NCBI GenBank assembly: GCA_949825025.1
Contig: OX463778.1
Span: 47,082,829-47,146,828 of the forward strand
DNA from: Siphlonurus alternatus
Lineage: Eukaryota; Arthropoda; Insecta; Ephemeroptera; Siphlonuridae
Reading direction: 5' to 3'
Length of the DNA stretch: 64,000 bases
In this document: positions 39,801 through 51,700 of the stretch, piece after piece
Position numbering within the stretch: position 1 is the first letter of the stretch
Layout: each line of letters begins with the position of its first letter
Notes under the pieces: generated by a model
The model's database searches: none
What the model was told of the DNA's origin: nothing
Seen by the model: only the letters and a program-made list of their open reading frames with translations
Made by a program: the position numbers and the translations under genes

Positions 39801-40500
39801 CCAGCCCCTGTGTGAACCACGACATGCTTGGCTTCTCGGATCATCAGAGCAAGCTGTGCAACCTTTTTTAACGTCTCATCCTTGCTGTCAAATGTCTGAA
39901 ACACACAATTGAATTACATACCTGATTAGCTGTATAGTATACCTAATACATGTTTTGCAGCGCAGGTGAGAAGCTGTTTTTAGCTTTTCAATCTTCATTA
40001 CATTTTATATGTTTATTTCTTATTTCTCAATGTTCTCATTATTCAGTTGCGTTATATTATAAATATCAATATTTATTTAAAAAATATTTAAAGAATCATA
40101 TTTACAGCATAAAGGTGCTTTCACATATTCGAAAATCGCTACGGAAACGCTCCGTAGCTACTCCGTAGCAAATGTGTTTATTTTGCTGCGGCGCTCCGTA
40201 GCACCTCGCGATCTTCTGCGGCACGTTCTACGGAACTCCATAGCAAAATCAAGATGAGTTTGATTTTGCTGCGGCATTCACATGATTTTCCGTCGCAGCT
40301 GCCGCAGACGAACAAGAATATGTGAAAGGCTTACGGCATTGCTACGGAACTCCGTAGCGATTTTCGAATATGTGAAAGCACCTTTATTCAGTCACAAATA
40401 AACTGTACATATAATTCATATATAGTATGCATACCTCTTTAAGTCCTAATTTTCCTTTATTTTCATATGGCGATAGGCCTTCAGCATAGGAGGATGACAT
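33852..40500 (-). CDS. SIRT6: NAD-dependent deacylase sirtuin 6
   Basis: Nuclear NAD+-dependent histone deacylase involved in chromatin and DNA repair. Seven exons with matching phases: 40435-40500, 39768-39895, 39445-39563, 39109-39232, 37277-37450, 36432-36555, 33852-34268; 383 residues against about 355 in mammals. Start [17 protein letters not shown] matches the family N-terminus. Visible: [18 protein letters not shown] (NAD binding), [20 protein letters not shown] with the catalytic His, zinc cysteines CSNC and later RCLERPC ... PCRG, and [13 protein letters not shown] with NLQPTKH. The C-terminus is Lys/Glu-rich (KKIKVEDL ...), probably disordered with a nuclear-localisation-like KRKS. 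AATAAA (minus) at 33694-33699. Exon 1 lies between two palindromic elements. Confidence 0.97.
34269..34998. other. SIRT6 intron 6, proximal part
   Basis: Includes a GC-richer stretch (34439-34711) with opposing short similarities (AGAGGGCTTTAAAAGTGTC and its inverse near 34347 and 34510; CTTGGCAGGGCAAGAAA and its inverse near 34573 and 34717), suggesting a decayed inverted-repeat element. No domain was recognised in its open frames. Near 34817 TCAATTCAATTCTTTATT matches 60756, probably the end of a LINE. Confidence 0.4.
34999..35081. mobile_element. Short mariner-like palindromic MITE, second copy
   Basis: TACAGTATATAACAGATC ... inverted GATCTGTTATAC. Same ends as 26851-26991 but shortened in the middle and trimmed at the right end, where the next element begins. 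Confidence 0.7.
35086..35790. mobile_element. 705-bp palindromic MITE, TTAA-flanked
   Basis: AGGCCTTATGAACCTTT ... inverted AAAAGGTTCATAAGGCCT. Arms of roughly 300 bp include CACCTGTGACGTCACTCACG and AATTGTGGCC blocks in both orientations. TTAA at 35082-35085 and 35791-35794. The right TTAA is also the left flank of the next element. Confidence 0.9.
35795..35946. mobile_element. 152-bp foldback MITE, TTAA-flanked
   Basis: GCCTATATTACACGATGCAA ... inverted TTGTATTGTGTAATACCGGC, with an inner arm CAATTTTTCCTTGCAAGAAA. TTAA at 35791-35794 (shared with the element before it) and 35947-35950. Confidence 0.88.
36917..37055. mobile_element. 139-bp foldback MITE in SIRT6 intron
   Basis: GGGGCATTCACAAAGCCCTA ... 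inverted TAAGACTTTGTGAATGCCCC. Inner arms CCACATTTAGGGCTC and inverse. The ends resemble those of the nested element at 33118 (GGTATTCACGAAG), suggesting one superfamily. Confidence 0.85.
38000..38786 (-). mobile_element. Non-LTR retrotransposon C-terminal fragment
   Basis: A 151-residue open frame (38331-38786, minus) reads [16 protein letters not shown] ... [19 protein letters not shown] ... [18 protein letters not shown]: a reverse-transcriptase thumb-like part and a terminal CxxC...C...H...C knuckle. The 3' UTR runs to about 38000 and shares TTATTAGTCTTTTATTAAAC with 7165. The clade is not resolved. Sits in SIRT6 intron 4. Confidence 0.6.
40110..40386. mobile_element. Palindromic MITE just inside SIRT6 intron 1
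   Basis: AAAGGTGCTTTCACATATTC ... inverted GAATATGTGAAAGCACCTTT, with a GC-rich core of CTACGGA/TCCGTAG repeats. TA on both sides. Ends 48 bp from the SIRT6 exon 1 donor. Confidence 0.88.
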
Positions 40501-40544
40501 TGGTTCTTCGGCCATTGTATGCATACCATGTGCATGTACTGTCA

Positions 40545-41235
40545 TACTGTGCAGAATGGCATATTATGCATAATTTATTTATGCATTTTTTTTTATTTTA
40601 CTTTTCGGACTTTTATACCTTTTTGCCGGTGTTCGATGTATATCCTTTTGTATGTATATTATATATATAGTATATATGTTGCGATCATGGTCACTTCATT
40701 AGTGTTCGTGCACGTCACAAACACTTGATGTGACTTGATGCATAATATGTATGTATACTATGCATACACAGTATACCCAGAGCGTAACTTGATTTCAGAG
40801 CGTACCCTAATCAAGTACGCTCTGGCGGCTCTGGTATACCCTACGCATCTTCTTTCCCCCTCCCCCCTCCCTTCTCAAAGTCTTACATCAGGTATCTGAG
40901 GTATCTCTAAGTACTCTCAGGTACATCGTATTTAGTCTCAGATCACCTGAGGAAGAGAGCGGTTGACTCTCGAAACGTGTAGTGATATGTGTGTGTATCA
41001 TACATGCAAAAAGTGACGTGCACGAACACTTATAGTGACCATCACAACATAATATATGCATACAGAAGGATTACATCGAACACCGGCAAAGGTAAAAGTC
41101 CGAAAAGTAAAATAAATATAAAATGCATAAATATATTCAAATTCCAATTCAAAATTTTATTAATCTTACATAAAGACAAGTCAGCATATTATATTATGCA
41201 TAATCAGCTAAGCTAGCATGCCATTCTGCACAGTA
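40545..41235. mobile_element. Palindromic MITE upstream of SIRT6 start
   Basis: TACTGTGCAGAATGGCA ... inverted TGCCATTCTGCACAGTA (691 bp). Inner matches TTTCGGACTTTTATACC with its inverse near 41089, and TGTTCGTGCACGTCAC with its inverse near 41016. It begins 44 bp upstream of the SIRT6 start codon, so the promoter or leader must lie in or beyond it. Confidence 0.8.
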
Positions 41236-41548
41236 AAATTCTGAAAAAAATTTAAAATGTTCTCCTCTACATCCCCTATCAGTAGTTAAAATATCAGGTA
41301 TACAAATACGATCTAGTTTTTGAGTTATGAATTTTTAAAGTTGACTACTTTAGCATGGAAAAATCAAACTTCTATGTTCTATGTTAAATTAATAGTCAAC
41401 TTTAAAAATTCATAACTCAAAAACTAGATCGTATTTGTAAACCTGATATTTTACCTACTGATAGGGGGTGTAGAGGAGAACATTTTAAATTTTTTTCAGA
41501 ATTTTTGTGTGAGGGATTTTTTTTAACATTGGTGGCGTTACCTTACCC
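41236..41548. mobile_element. 17737-type MITE, left end missing
   Basis: Carries AAAATGTTCTCCTCTACATC ... inverted and the full right end GGCGTTACCTTACCC|TTAA. The left terminal 45 bp is absent, replaced by the neighbouring element. Confidence 0.82.
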
Positions 41549-41552
41549 TTAA

Positions 41553-42490
41553 ATAACACAAAAATTTGCTCTGGCTCCTGCTCAAAACCTGCTCAAAACT
41601 GACAGAACTCACAGTCAGTATCTCAGTATGCATATACGTAGTCACACAGTAGCACACAGGTAGCACACTAGCACAGCATTGAGCTGATTGATCTCTGATG
41701 CATAACGTTCAGTTTCAGATTAAAGGATTCTCATCAGTCTCAGATTTTTCACATGAATTTTCACTTTTTCTACATGAACATCATTGCGCATGTGCAAAAA
41801 GTTTCACGGTACAATTGACACTCTATAGAGTCTATTTTTCTATCATATTACATAAAATTTTCGTTTTATAGTTATGAGCGTTATTGTCAGGTTATTGTAT
41901 ACTTTTTTTTACTTGGATCAACAGCAGACAGCACAAACAGCTGATGGAGCTCAATGTCTCAAATGTCCTTCAACTTTGACTCGTAATTTGTCTCAATTTG
42001 TCTTCTCTGAGTTCTCTGCTCTGTCCTCTGCTCCTCTGTCGTGCTCTGTGCTCGTAATATGAAGTAAAGAGGCTGCGACTTCAGTATAATATATTTTTTA
42101 ATAATTATGGCAGGATTGGCAGGTAATGACTTAATAATAGGTTCACGCATTTATCCTTCCTGAGCATGCATGCTTTATACCTACTCCTATATACCTACAG
42201 TATGCATACCAGTCTGGTACCAGTTGAATGTATATATATATATATCATATATATTATATACAGTACGGTACAGTATTACATTTTATGTATGTCTAGCTGT
42301 ACAGTACAGTATGTATTATAATATAATGTAATACAGTATGCATACATAATTGTTTTTTTGTTCATTTTGTTTTTAGGCTCTGTGGACAGGGATCACAAAG
42401 ACCACCACTGCGTTTCATTTTGACACACAGAAATCCACGCATTTATTGGATTTATTTTGGATCTTCAATTGCTAAAATATATCTTACAAA
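41553..42490. other. Divergent SIRT6 / phosphorylase kinase promoter region and 5' UTR
   Basis: No coding sequence recognised. A TTTTTTTAG acceptor at 42370-42377 followed by GCTCTGTGGACAGGGATC may open the 5' UTR exon that contains the phosphorylase kinase start codon. TA-rich runs lie at 42231-42290. Confidence 0.4.
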
Positions 42491-45400
42491 ATGAGGAGTC
42501 GAACTAATTCTGGTGTCCGGCTAGACTACTACCAGAGAATAGTTCACAAAATAATCTTGCGGCATCAGGTGTGTATTATTTATATATATATGCATATATT
42601 AAGAACTTGATTATTATTGATTTATATATGCATACTGCGGTAGTTAATTGTGGGTATATTATTCCACGATGGCCCTCAAGAGCCACCATCTTCCTGAACT
42701 TTGTAACCTTAAGTGTCTGTTAAAATTTCCACCACTGTATATATTAATGTTCACAATTCTCTCTCTACAATATATGCATAAAAAGACAAGTTATGGAACA
42801 AAATGCTGGATGTGCGCAAAATGCATGGGAACAAATACGGGAAAACTGAAATGGAAAAGATCCAAAGACAAACTAGATGCAGGAAAAGAGTTTTGAAAAT
42901 TAGGGGGAGCTGTGTAGGTTGATCTATGACAAAAGCAAAATATACAAAGAAAGAAAGAGTATGAAAAAAATGGTTGAGAAGCTGGGGTGGTAGTCGCTAG
43001 AGGATGGAAGGAATCAAAGCCGACTTTTGTCACATTGCATAAATTAACCAGAACCAAAAGAGCTGGGAGGAAAAATGAAGAACCATACTCGGAAAGGGCA
43101 TTGCAATAGACCACTTGCATAACTGTTTTAGCAAAACGTAAACAAACTCATTCACCCAGGTATTGTTGGTTGTTGATTATGTGTATTTTTTTTTCCAATA
43201 CATTGGACCTTATGGAAAATTTACGATTTTCACATACAGATTTCAATGCATTACATACGTATAATTTTAAAAATAAATATATCACCGGCATCTGCAGTTC
43301 TTGGCCATTTATAACATTGAAAATTGCATTGGAAGACGGTTTCTTTATTTCAATATAGTAAATTTAGTATGATACCAAATCAGCCAATTGCATGGGGTAA
43401 GATACGTAACCAAGCAAGCTTCAGATTGTTTATTATTGCAACAGTTAAAATCAACAAACTGGAGTTTGCCTAGTTACGTATCTTACCCCATGCAATTGGC
43501 TGATTGGGTGTCATACTAAATTTGCTATATTGAAATAATGAAACCATCTTCCAATAAAATTTTCAATATTATAAATGGCCAAGAACTGCAGATTCCGGTG
43601 ATATATTTATTTTTAAAATCATATGTATGTCACGTATTGAAATCTGTATGTGAAAAACGTGAATTTCCCAGAAGGTCCAATGTATTGGAAAAAAATACAC
43701 ATAATCAACAACCAACAATACCTGGGTGAATGAGTTTGTTTACGTTTTGCTAAAACATAGTTTTGCAAGTGGTCTATTAGAGATTAGAGTCATTAGAGAT
43801 GGAAACTGGAATACGAAGGTAGCAAAAATTATATAGGTAAATATAATTTTCTGAGATGAACAAAAAGGGAATGAACTAGCTGGATTCTAAGCTGGTGGAG
43901 GCAGAGCGCCGGGAGGTTCAGGGATGGGGTGAGGGAGACATCCACCGTTGAGGAAGAGCAGCAAGCAGCAGAGTATTCATGTGCATGAATAACCTTTGAT
44001 TGTATGCTTGTACTTCACACCACGTAGCCCGGTTTCAGACCCCCTTAAGACATTTCACACTTTTAACAATTTTTATCTGCCATATTTTAAGGTTATATTA
44101 AAAATTAAAAAAAAAAAAAAAAAAAAACATGAAAATGTTTAATGGAATGTAGCAGTTAAGTTCATCATAATTTTAATGTCATATCAGAGCAACTCTTTAA
44201 GTAAAAAATAAAAAATGTGTGGAGGGACATGATTTTTGAAAGCGTTCCGGTTTTGGATTTGACATGTTATTTAAATGGTGAGTGACGTTTTAATACAAAT
44301 AAAAAAAAAATACTGTGTAATAAAAAAAAAATACAGTACCTGAAAACAATTTGTTTTTATTTTTTGAAACATTAAAAAAATTATCAACGTATTGAAGTTG
44401 TTATTTTCATGGAAAGGATGATTTGGTTAATGGGCTGGTTGCAATCTTCTTTTTTACTTTTTTTGCCTATAAAGAGCCCTAAAGCAGTCAAGGACAAAAA
44501 AAGTCTAAAAAATAAAACTGGGCTTTGCACTGTACTTTAGCTGCATATTACAGTGAACAAATTAATATATATTTATGTATGTGTTCTACAGTAATTATAA
44601 TATTTATTCACAGAACTCTGTCACTGGTCTATTTCCTGCAAGCCCTGAAAATAGCCATGCATGGATTAGAGACAATGTTTATTGTATCCTTGCTGTATGG
44701 GGGTTGTCAATGGCATACAAGAAAATTGCAGACATGGATGAAGATAGAGCAAAAACTTATGAGCTGGAACAAGTAAGAAAATTGATTTAAAGAAAGAAAA
44801 AAAATGTATTCATTCAACTATAATGTATCCAAAAAATTTTAGAGCTGTGTGAAGCTGATGCGAGGTCTGCTAATGGCAATGATGCAACAAAAAGATAAGG
44901 TTGAACGCTTCAAAATGAGCCAGAACCCCCTGGACTCGTTGCACGCCAAGTACAGCAGTCTGACTGGCCAATCTGTAGTGGGAGACAGCGAGTGGGGCCA
45001 TCTGCAAATTGATGCTGTTTCTCTTTACCTTCTAATCCTCGCACAAATGACAGCTTCTGGTATTCAATCATCAGTTTCACTGTTCTGTATGAGACAGCAA
45101 AAATGTGACTAATTCTTATTGCTTTTACAGGTCTACAAATTGTCTTCACCTTGGATGAGGTTTCATTTATTCAAAATCTGGTGTTTTATATTGAATCTGC
45201 ATATTGTATTCCTGTAAGTTTAAAATTTATTATTATCTTAATTTAATTATATCTACGTACTTGCTTGTGTGTTAAAGTCCTTTTCATATTTTCAAGTCTC
45301 AGTTCTGAAGAAATATGTACTTATTGTTAGTGTAATAATTTTATTTAATAACAACAACAGAGCTCTCTGGTTAAAAATTGATTTCTTGTGGTAAATTAAA

Positions 45401-45667
45401 AATGAATATCTTGTCTTTTAAAGGACTATGGGATTTGGGAACGAGGTGACAAGACCAACCATGGTCTTCCTGAGCTGAATGCCAGCTCCATTGGAATGGC
45501 CAAGGCTGCCCTTGAGGCCATGAATGAACTGGACCTGTTTGGTGCTCGAGGAGGACCCTCATCAGTGATCCATGTCCTAGCAGACGAGGCACAGAAGTGT
45601 CAGGCTGTGTTGCAGGTAAATATTCCCCTCCCAAATATTTTTTTGTAAGTTTATCCAATAATCCTGC

Positions 45668-45713
<46 letters not shown>

Positions 45714-48700
45714 TCTTCATCCCCGTGTCAATAATTCAAAAAAAGCAGTTTAATACTAGTTATAGCTTAATTTTTATGAAAACAATATTTTTTATGTTTG
45801 TATGCTTAAAGAATTGCTTTTCAAATATTTTAAATCAAGCATGTTGTTTAAATATAAAATAAGGACCAAACCAAATAATAGTACAGTATTTTAAACTTCT
45901 AACATTATTTACATTTTGTTCCATTAGTCTATGCTGCCTCGGGAGTCCAGCTCAAAAGAACTAGATAGTGGTCTTCTCTCGGTTATTAGCTTCCCGGCAT
46001 TTGCAGTAGACGATCCTGAGCTCATCAAGCAGACGAGAACTGCCATTGTGAACCGCATGCAAGGTCGCTATGGCTGTAAGAGATTCTTGAGAGATGGCTA
46101 CCGTACTCCTAAAGAGGTAAATTATTGAATGTCTGTGTAGGAAAATAATGTTTTACAAATTGGCTCAATTTTGCAAATAGGACCTAAACCGACTCTACTA
46201 TGAGCCATGGGAGCTGCGGATGTTTGAGAATATTGAGTGTGAGTGGCCTCTATTTTTCTGCTACCTCATTCTTGATTACTGTTTCCAAGGGAACAAAGAG
46301 GCTGCACAGGAGTACACAGAGAGCTTAGAAGAGGTACTGTACATTTTTTTTTTTTTTTTAATTTATCCACAACTGTGCAATTTGGGCTGTGCAAATTTTC
46401 ATCCTGAAAAATTTGCTCTTGTAGATCATGATTCGTACTGAAGATGGAATGAGGCTCGTACCTGAGCTTTATGCAGTACCTGCAGAAAATGTTGCTGAAG
46501 AATATAAGAATCCTGGAAGTCAGGAGAGAGTTGCTTTAGGACGTTGTCCCTTCCTATGGGCTCAATCTCTTTACATTCTTGGTAAACTTCTACAAGAGGT
46601 AATCATGAATTAATAATTAACTATGTATATATATTTTATCCATGTTTATATAATTAAACTGCTCTGTAGTGTAGTGGTTAGTACCGCTGGCTCTGGTCCG
46701 AGAGGTCCCTGGTTCGATTCCCGAACACGGCAGACTTTTCGTGACTTGGGATGGGTGTGACTGATTACTAGATTATGGAGTTGGTAGGAGGAAGGCAGCT
46801 TACGGCTGTCTGTACTCCGCTGCCTTGCAGTATTGCACTGCCACTGCAGGCTGCAAAGATCTGGTAGTAGGAGCCCAGAAGAGTGCAGGAAAGGGTTCTG
46901 GGAGCCTGGTAAGCCCCAGCATGGTCGCAAGATAACTCTTACTGACAAGGCTAAATATCCAATATCCTGGCCACACCCGAAAGGGTAAAATGGTGTCAAG
47001 GGTATTAATTTTTTGTTATATATAATTAATTAAATTAAGAAATATTAATTAGAAGTTAAATTCAAAATATTTCTGTGCTTACAACTGTTTATATTGAATC
47101 AAAGTCAAATTGTTCTGTACTCCAATATTATAAAATATTTAAAATATTTTACCACCTCTCAGTTTTTGTAGGACATCTGAGAGAAAATAATAACACTTTA
47201 TTTATATATTGTAATAATCCTTGGTCATTGCTTTTGTATTCAGGGTTTCCTTGCGGTGGGGGAACTGGACCCTTTGAATCGTCGCCTGTGCTCGGAGAAG
47301 AAGCCTGACGTAGTGGTGCAGGTGGTGATTTTAGCTGAGGATGCAGATATTCGTGACAAGCTGCTGCAGCACGACATCAGCGTACAAACAGTGGCTGAGG
47401 CAGCACCTATTGAAGTGCAGCCTGCCCGTGTGCTCAGTCACCTCTACACTTACCTTGGTCAGTCATCAATAGGCTCATAGGGAGTTTAGTTTCTTATCTC
47501 ATAAAGTATAAGCTTTAAAATACAATTTTAAAAAGGCTAGTGATAATTTGATAATTTACAATTTTAACCGGTCTTAAAAATAACCATAATATTTGTTGCT
47601 CCGATTTACTTTTTGTTTATTTATTTATTTATTTGTTTGTTTCTTTATTTATTGTGTTCCCCCCCCCCCCTCACTTTTACTTAGTGATACTATAAAATAT
47701 AAACCAAATTTCTAAATACAGTAAAAACTTGTTATTACTTAACTTAATTGTTATATAGTACAAACTCTATATTGAGTAATGAAGTAAAGGTCCCGTAAAA
47801 AATAATTAGTATTGCAGGTATAGAGGACATAAAGAACATAAAGGACCAAGAGATGGCTCTGACATCTGCAAATTTTGCTCTTTGCATCGAGGATACGGCA
47901 ATACCTATAGCACGGGGAGAATCACAAAAATCATCAAATATATAGGAAAGAAATCACTTACAAAGTTGAAATATTTTTTTATATTTGTCCGAAAGTGTGT
48001 GACAACTAATTATGGTGTTGTCATTGCTATAAAATTATGCTGTGGCTACTGATAGAGCATTTACATGATTTTACAAAGTTAATCATATACAGCAATCCTC
48101 GCCAGACGCACGTAGTTCCAGCAGTTACTACTAGGGGGCGCACTAACTTTATGACGCCAGTAGGAAAAACTTGATATAAGGTAACCCTAATTTCCTGGGT
48201 CCCTTGACTTGACGTAATAACAAGTTTTTACTGTAATACTGTAATATCTTTATCCAAATAGTAAACAAGTAATACTACCTCTAATATTCTGTTCTGTTGC
48301 CTTTACATATTTATATTGTGTTCCTCCCCTCCCCTTCCCTTTTACTTAGTGATACTATAAAATATAAACAAAATTTCTAAATAATATCCTTATCCAAATA
48401 GTAAACAAGTAATACTACCTCTACTTTTCTGTTCTGTTGCCTGCACATTAATTAAATTTGTGAAGATTTTTTTTTTTTTTTTTTTTTTCACTCACAAAAT
48501 TATACATATAGTGGTTCTAATACAAACTGTCAAGCTTATGGTTCCCTCCCTTAATTTTTATTAAAAATATTATATACCCTAGCTGTTTTTAGATTTTTAA
48601 ATTTCAAGAGCCTACAATAATTGTTAACAGCTTCGGCTTCAAAACAAAATTTTAAAATGGCATAACAGAATTATGCTTTTAAAATTTAATTTAAAGTAGA

Positions 48701-51700
48701 GTGAGCGGTTTCATTTTTTTTTTTTTAATATATTATTTTCTAAAAATAGTTTAACTCGTCCTCTATTGAGAAATGAAAACCAAAAAATTCCATCTCAAAT
48801 AGCTTCACCACAAAAAAATCCCAAAGTTGGTGTTTCGGAAGCCTTTAACCACTTTTTACTCCAACTTTGTCTGAACTATGGTACCAACTAAAAAATACAT
48901 ATGTAATCTATGATGAATTCTTAAATGGATTTTCAAATAAAAAAAAAAATACGGAGCCGTTTTTCCGGAAAAAAAATATTGACAATCCTTATGGGAATTA
49001 ACCCGCAAAAATTTCAATATTTTTTTAAACGGCTCCGTAATTTTTTTTTTTTTTATTTGGAAATCCATTAAAGAATTCATCATAGATTACGTACGTATTT
49101 TTTAATTGGTACCATAGTTCAGACGAAGTTGGAGTAAAACGCTGTTTTCTGTTCCATAAGGATGCATGTTTAAGGCCTCCGAAACACCAACTTTGGGAAT
49201 TTTTTGTGGTGAAGCTTTTTGAGATGGAATTTTTTGGTTTTCATTTCTCAATAGAAGGCAGGTTAAACTATTTTTAGAAAATAAAATATTCCAAAAAATT
49301 AAATCGCTCACTCTACTTTAATATATTTTATATACAGTACTATAATTATGTTTAAACAAATTGTTAAGTAGTTTTACTGCTAAGAAGTAGTCATTAATTA
49401 CCATTTATTTTAAAGATTGAAAATTAATTTTATTAAAAGTAATGTATTAATTTTAAAAGTTAATTCACAAACAAAGCAACTCTGACCTGACGGTTCAACT
49501 ACTTGTGTTGCCCTAGGTCGGAACCGTAAGCTGAGCCTGACTGGCCGCAAATCTCGAGACGTTGGTATCCTCAGCACAAGCAAGCTGTACTCCCTGCAGG
49601 ATAGAATCTTTGCCTTCACACCACAGGTAACCATAGTCTTACGAAATCAACTTTTCTTTGGGTGTTGGTCAGAGTCTTCTGCGCGCAATGTTTCTAACAA
49701 AACATTGTTCAATGTCTGTCGCGTGGCCCGATTATTGCGTGACGCTTTAGTTCCATTTTGCGCCCGCCAGAGTGACCAGAGGCGCCACTAGCGAGCGGTT
49801 TTTGTTGACTATGCGCCATTGTTTAACGTAGGAAATTCGCGAGTTGACGCCTAAATGTAACGATAACTTCCAAAATATCACACCAAAAGTATAAAAAAAT
49901 ATCATTATTTCGTACTACATTGATCCAGGTAATGTAAAAAATTAATTATTAGTAAATATAACGGTACTTTATCTTATTTTTAGTACATAGAAAAGACGAC
50001 GCAGACTGAGGTTGGCGTTTCATTGCCTTTAATGTGATTCTATGCAATCATAGATGTTAGATGGGACTCCAGTCACTCCAGCATTAAAGTCTAAATGCAT
50101 AGAAACTTGTAAATTATCGAATTACTGCTATATCTTCAGGATATAAGAAATTCAAAGGTACAATTTTAAAACCCTATTTTATTGCTTTTTATTTTTAAAT
50201 AAATCAACAAATGGACACTGGTGCGGCTGGTAAGGGCAGCCAAGTCCTGCCAGAACTGCTAGCTAAAAGATTTTAGAGCTTACAAGCCCTTGGGAACACA
50301 GAAATGATATACATTACTTACACCATGGTTATCGCTCCACATTTCTTCGACCGTTTCAATGATAAAAAACCGTTAAAAATTCTTAATTTTTTCTATGAAA
50401 TTTCCGTGCATGTTTTTTTCCATTTCACTTGATTTTTGAAAACATGTCCTCAATTTTCTAATTATTTCTATTAGTTTTTCATGTTATTCATAATGCTTCC
50501 CTTGATAATTACCGCTCGCTGGTGGCGCCGCCAGCGGCAAAAAATTGTAAACAGTGGAGTTTGTTTACTTTTTTCCTTTCTCGCGTTCAACAATCGAAAA
50601 TTACACCACGCGACAGACATTGAACAATGTTTTGTTAGAAACATTGCGCGCAGAAGACTCTGGTGTTGGTACTCAAATTTCCTTTGAAAGACACCCTAAT
50701 TCTTTGGCGTATCTTTATTAAGTTTACTCTATCAAACACCCATCTGCTTGACCTAAATAACTTTGTTTTCTTATGTGATTGAAAGTACCTGCAGCTAAAG
50801 TTTCATACACTTAAACCATTATTTGAAAATATTAATATTTTTCTCATACACTTAAACAATTTTGAATATATATATATATTTTTTTTTCTAATGTAATCCA
50901 TGAACTAAATAATTGTCTGACTTGTTTTTAAATATTTGAAGTTTTAATTTTCTACTCGCATACATAGCTGATATAATAATAAGGTTATGCTAGTTTTTCT
51001 ACCTGCTTGGGTGATGGTAGCTTATTGTCGGGTGGAATGCAGATATAGTAACCATAAGTAATAATTACACAATACTTTGCTTTAGCAATGTAATTTTTAT
51101 TATTTTAGTTCATTTAATGACAAATTAAAATGTACAGTAATTCATAACAGTGAAAAGTTCTGTAGCTGCATGTGTATTAATTAGGAAACTTAATTGACGT
51201 AGATGTTATAACAACAAGGTACCGTACTCATATAGTTATAGTTGCTACATGGTATCTATCGAATCATTCAACAAGTATACAGTTAGATAAGTGTTCGAAA
51301 ATATGGTTACAAAGTTAGTGTATATATTACCTTTTTAAATAGTGTTACTGTAATAATTAATAAGCATTTGCTTCAACTCAGCCTTCGCTCTTTACTTTTC
51401 AGTTTCAAATTAAATTGTTAGCCTGTTTGCAGCAGTGCCTTTTCATTGTTCTTTAATTTCAAACATTCATAATTATATTTTATGTTATATCAGTTGAATG
51501 GCACATTTAATGACTAAGTTAGGCCATAATTTTTATTCCAATGAGTCTTTTACATATCCTTAAATGTAAATTTTGTTCGAATAAAGAAAATAAAATAGAA
51601 CATAAAAACATGCAAGTTAATAAAAAGCTTAATTAAATATTATCAAAATCATCAAATATTAAAATTAATTAGGACGTAGTTACATATATTATATTCTCGC

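Noticed and set aside
46660..46735. Possible tRNA gene
   Set aside because: Good A and B boxes, but the acceptor stem does not pair well and the sequence continues into a repeat body whose 3' end occurs elsewhere; called a SINE head.
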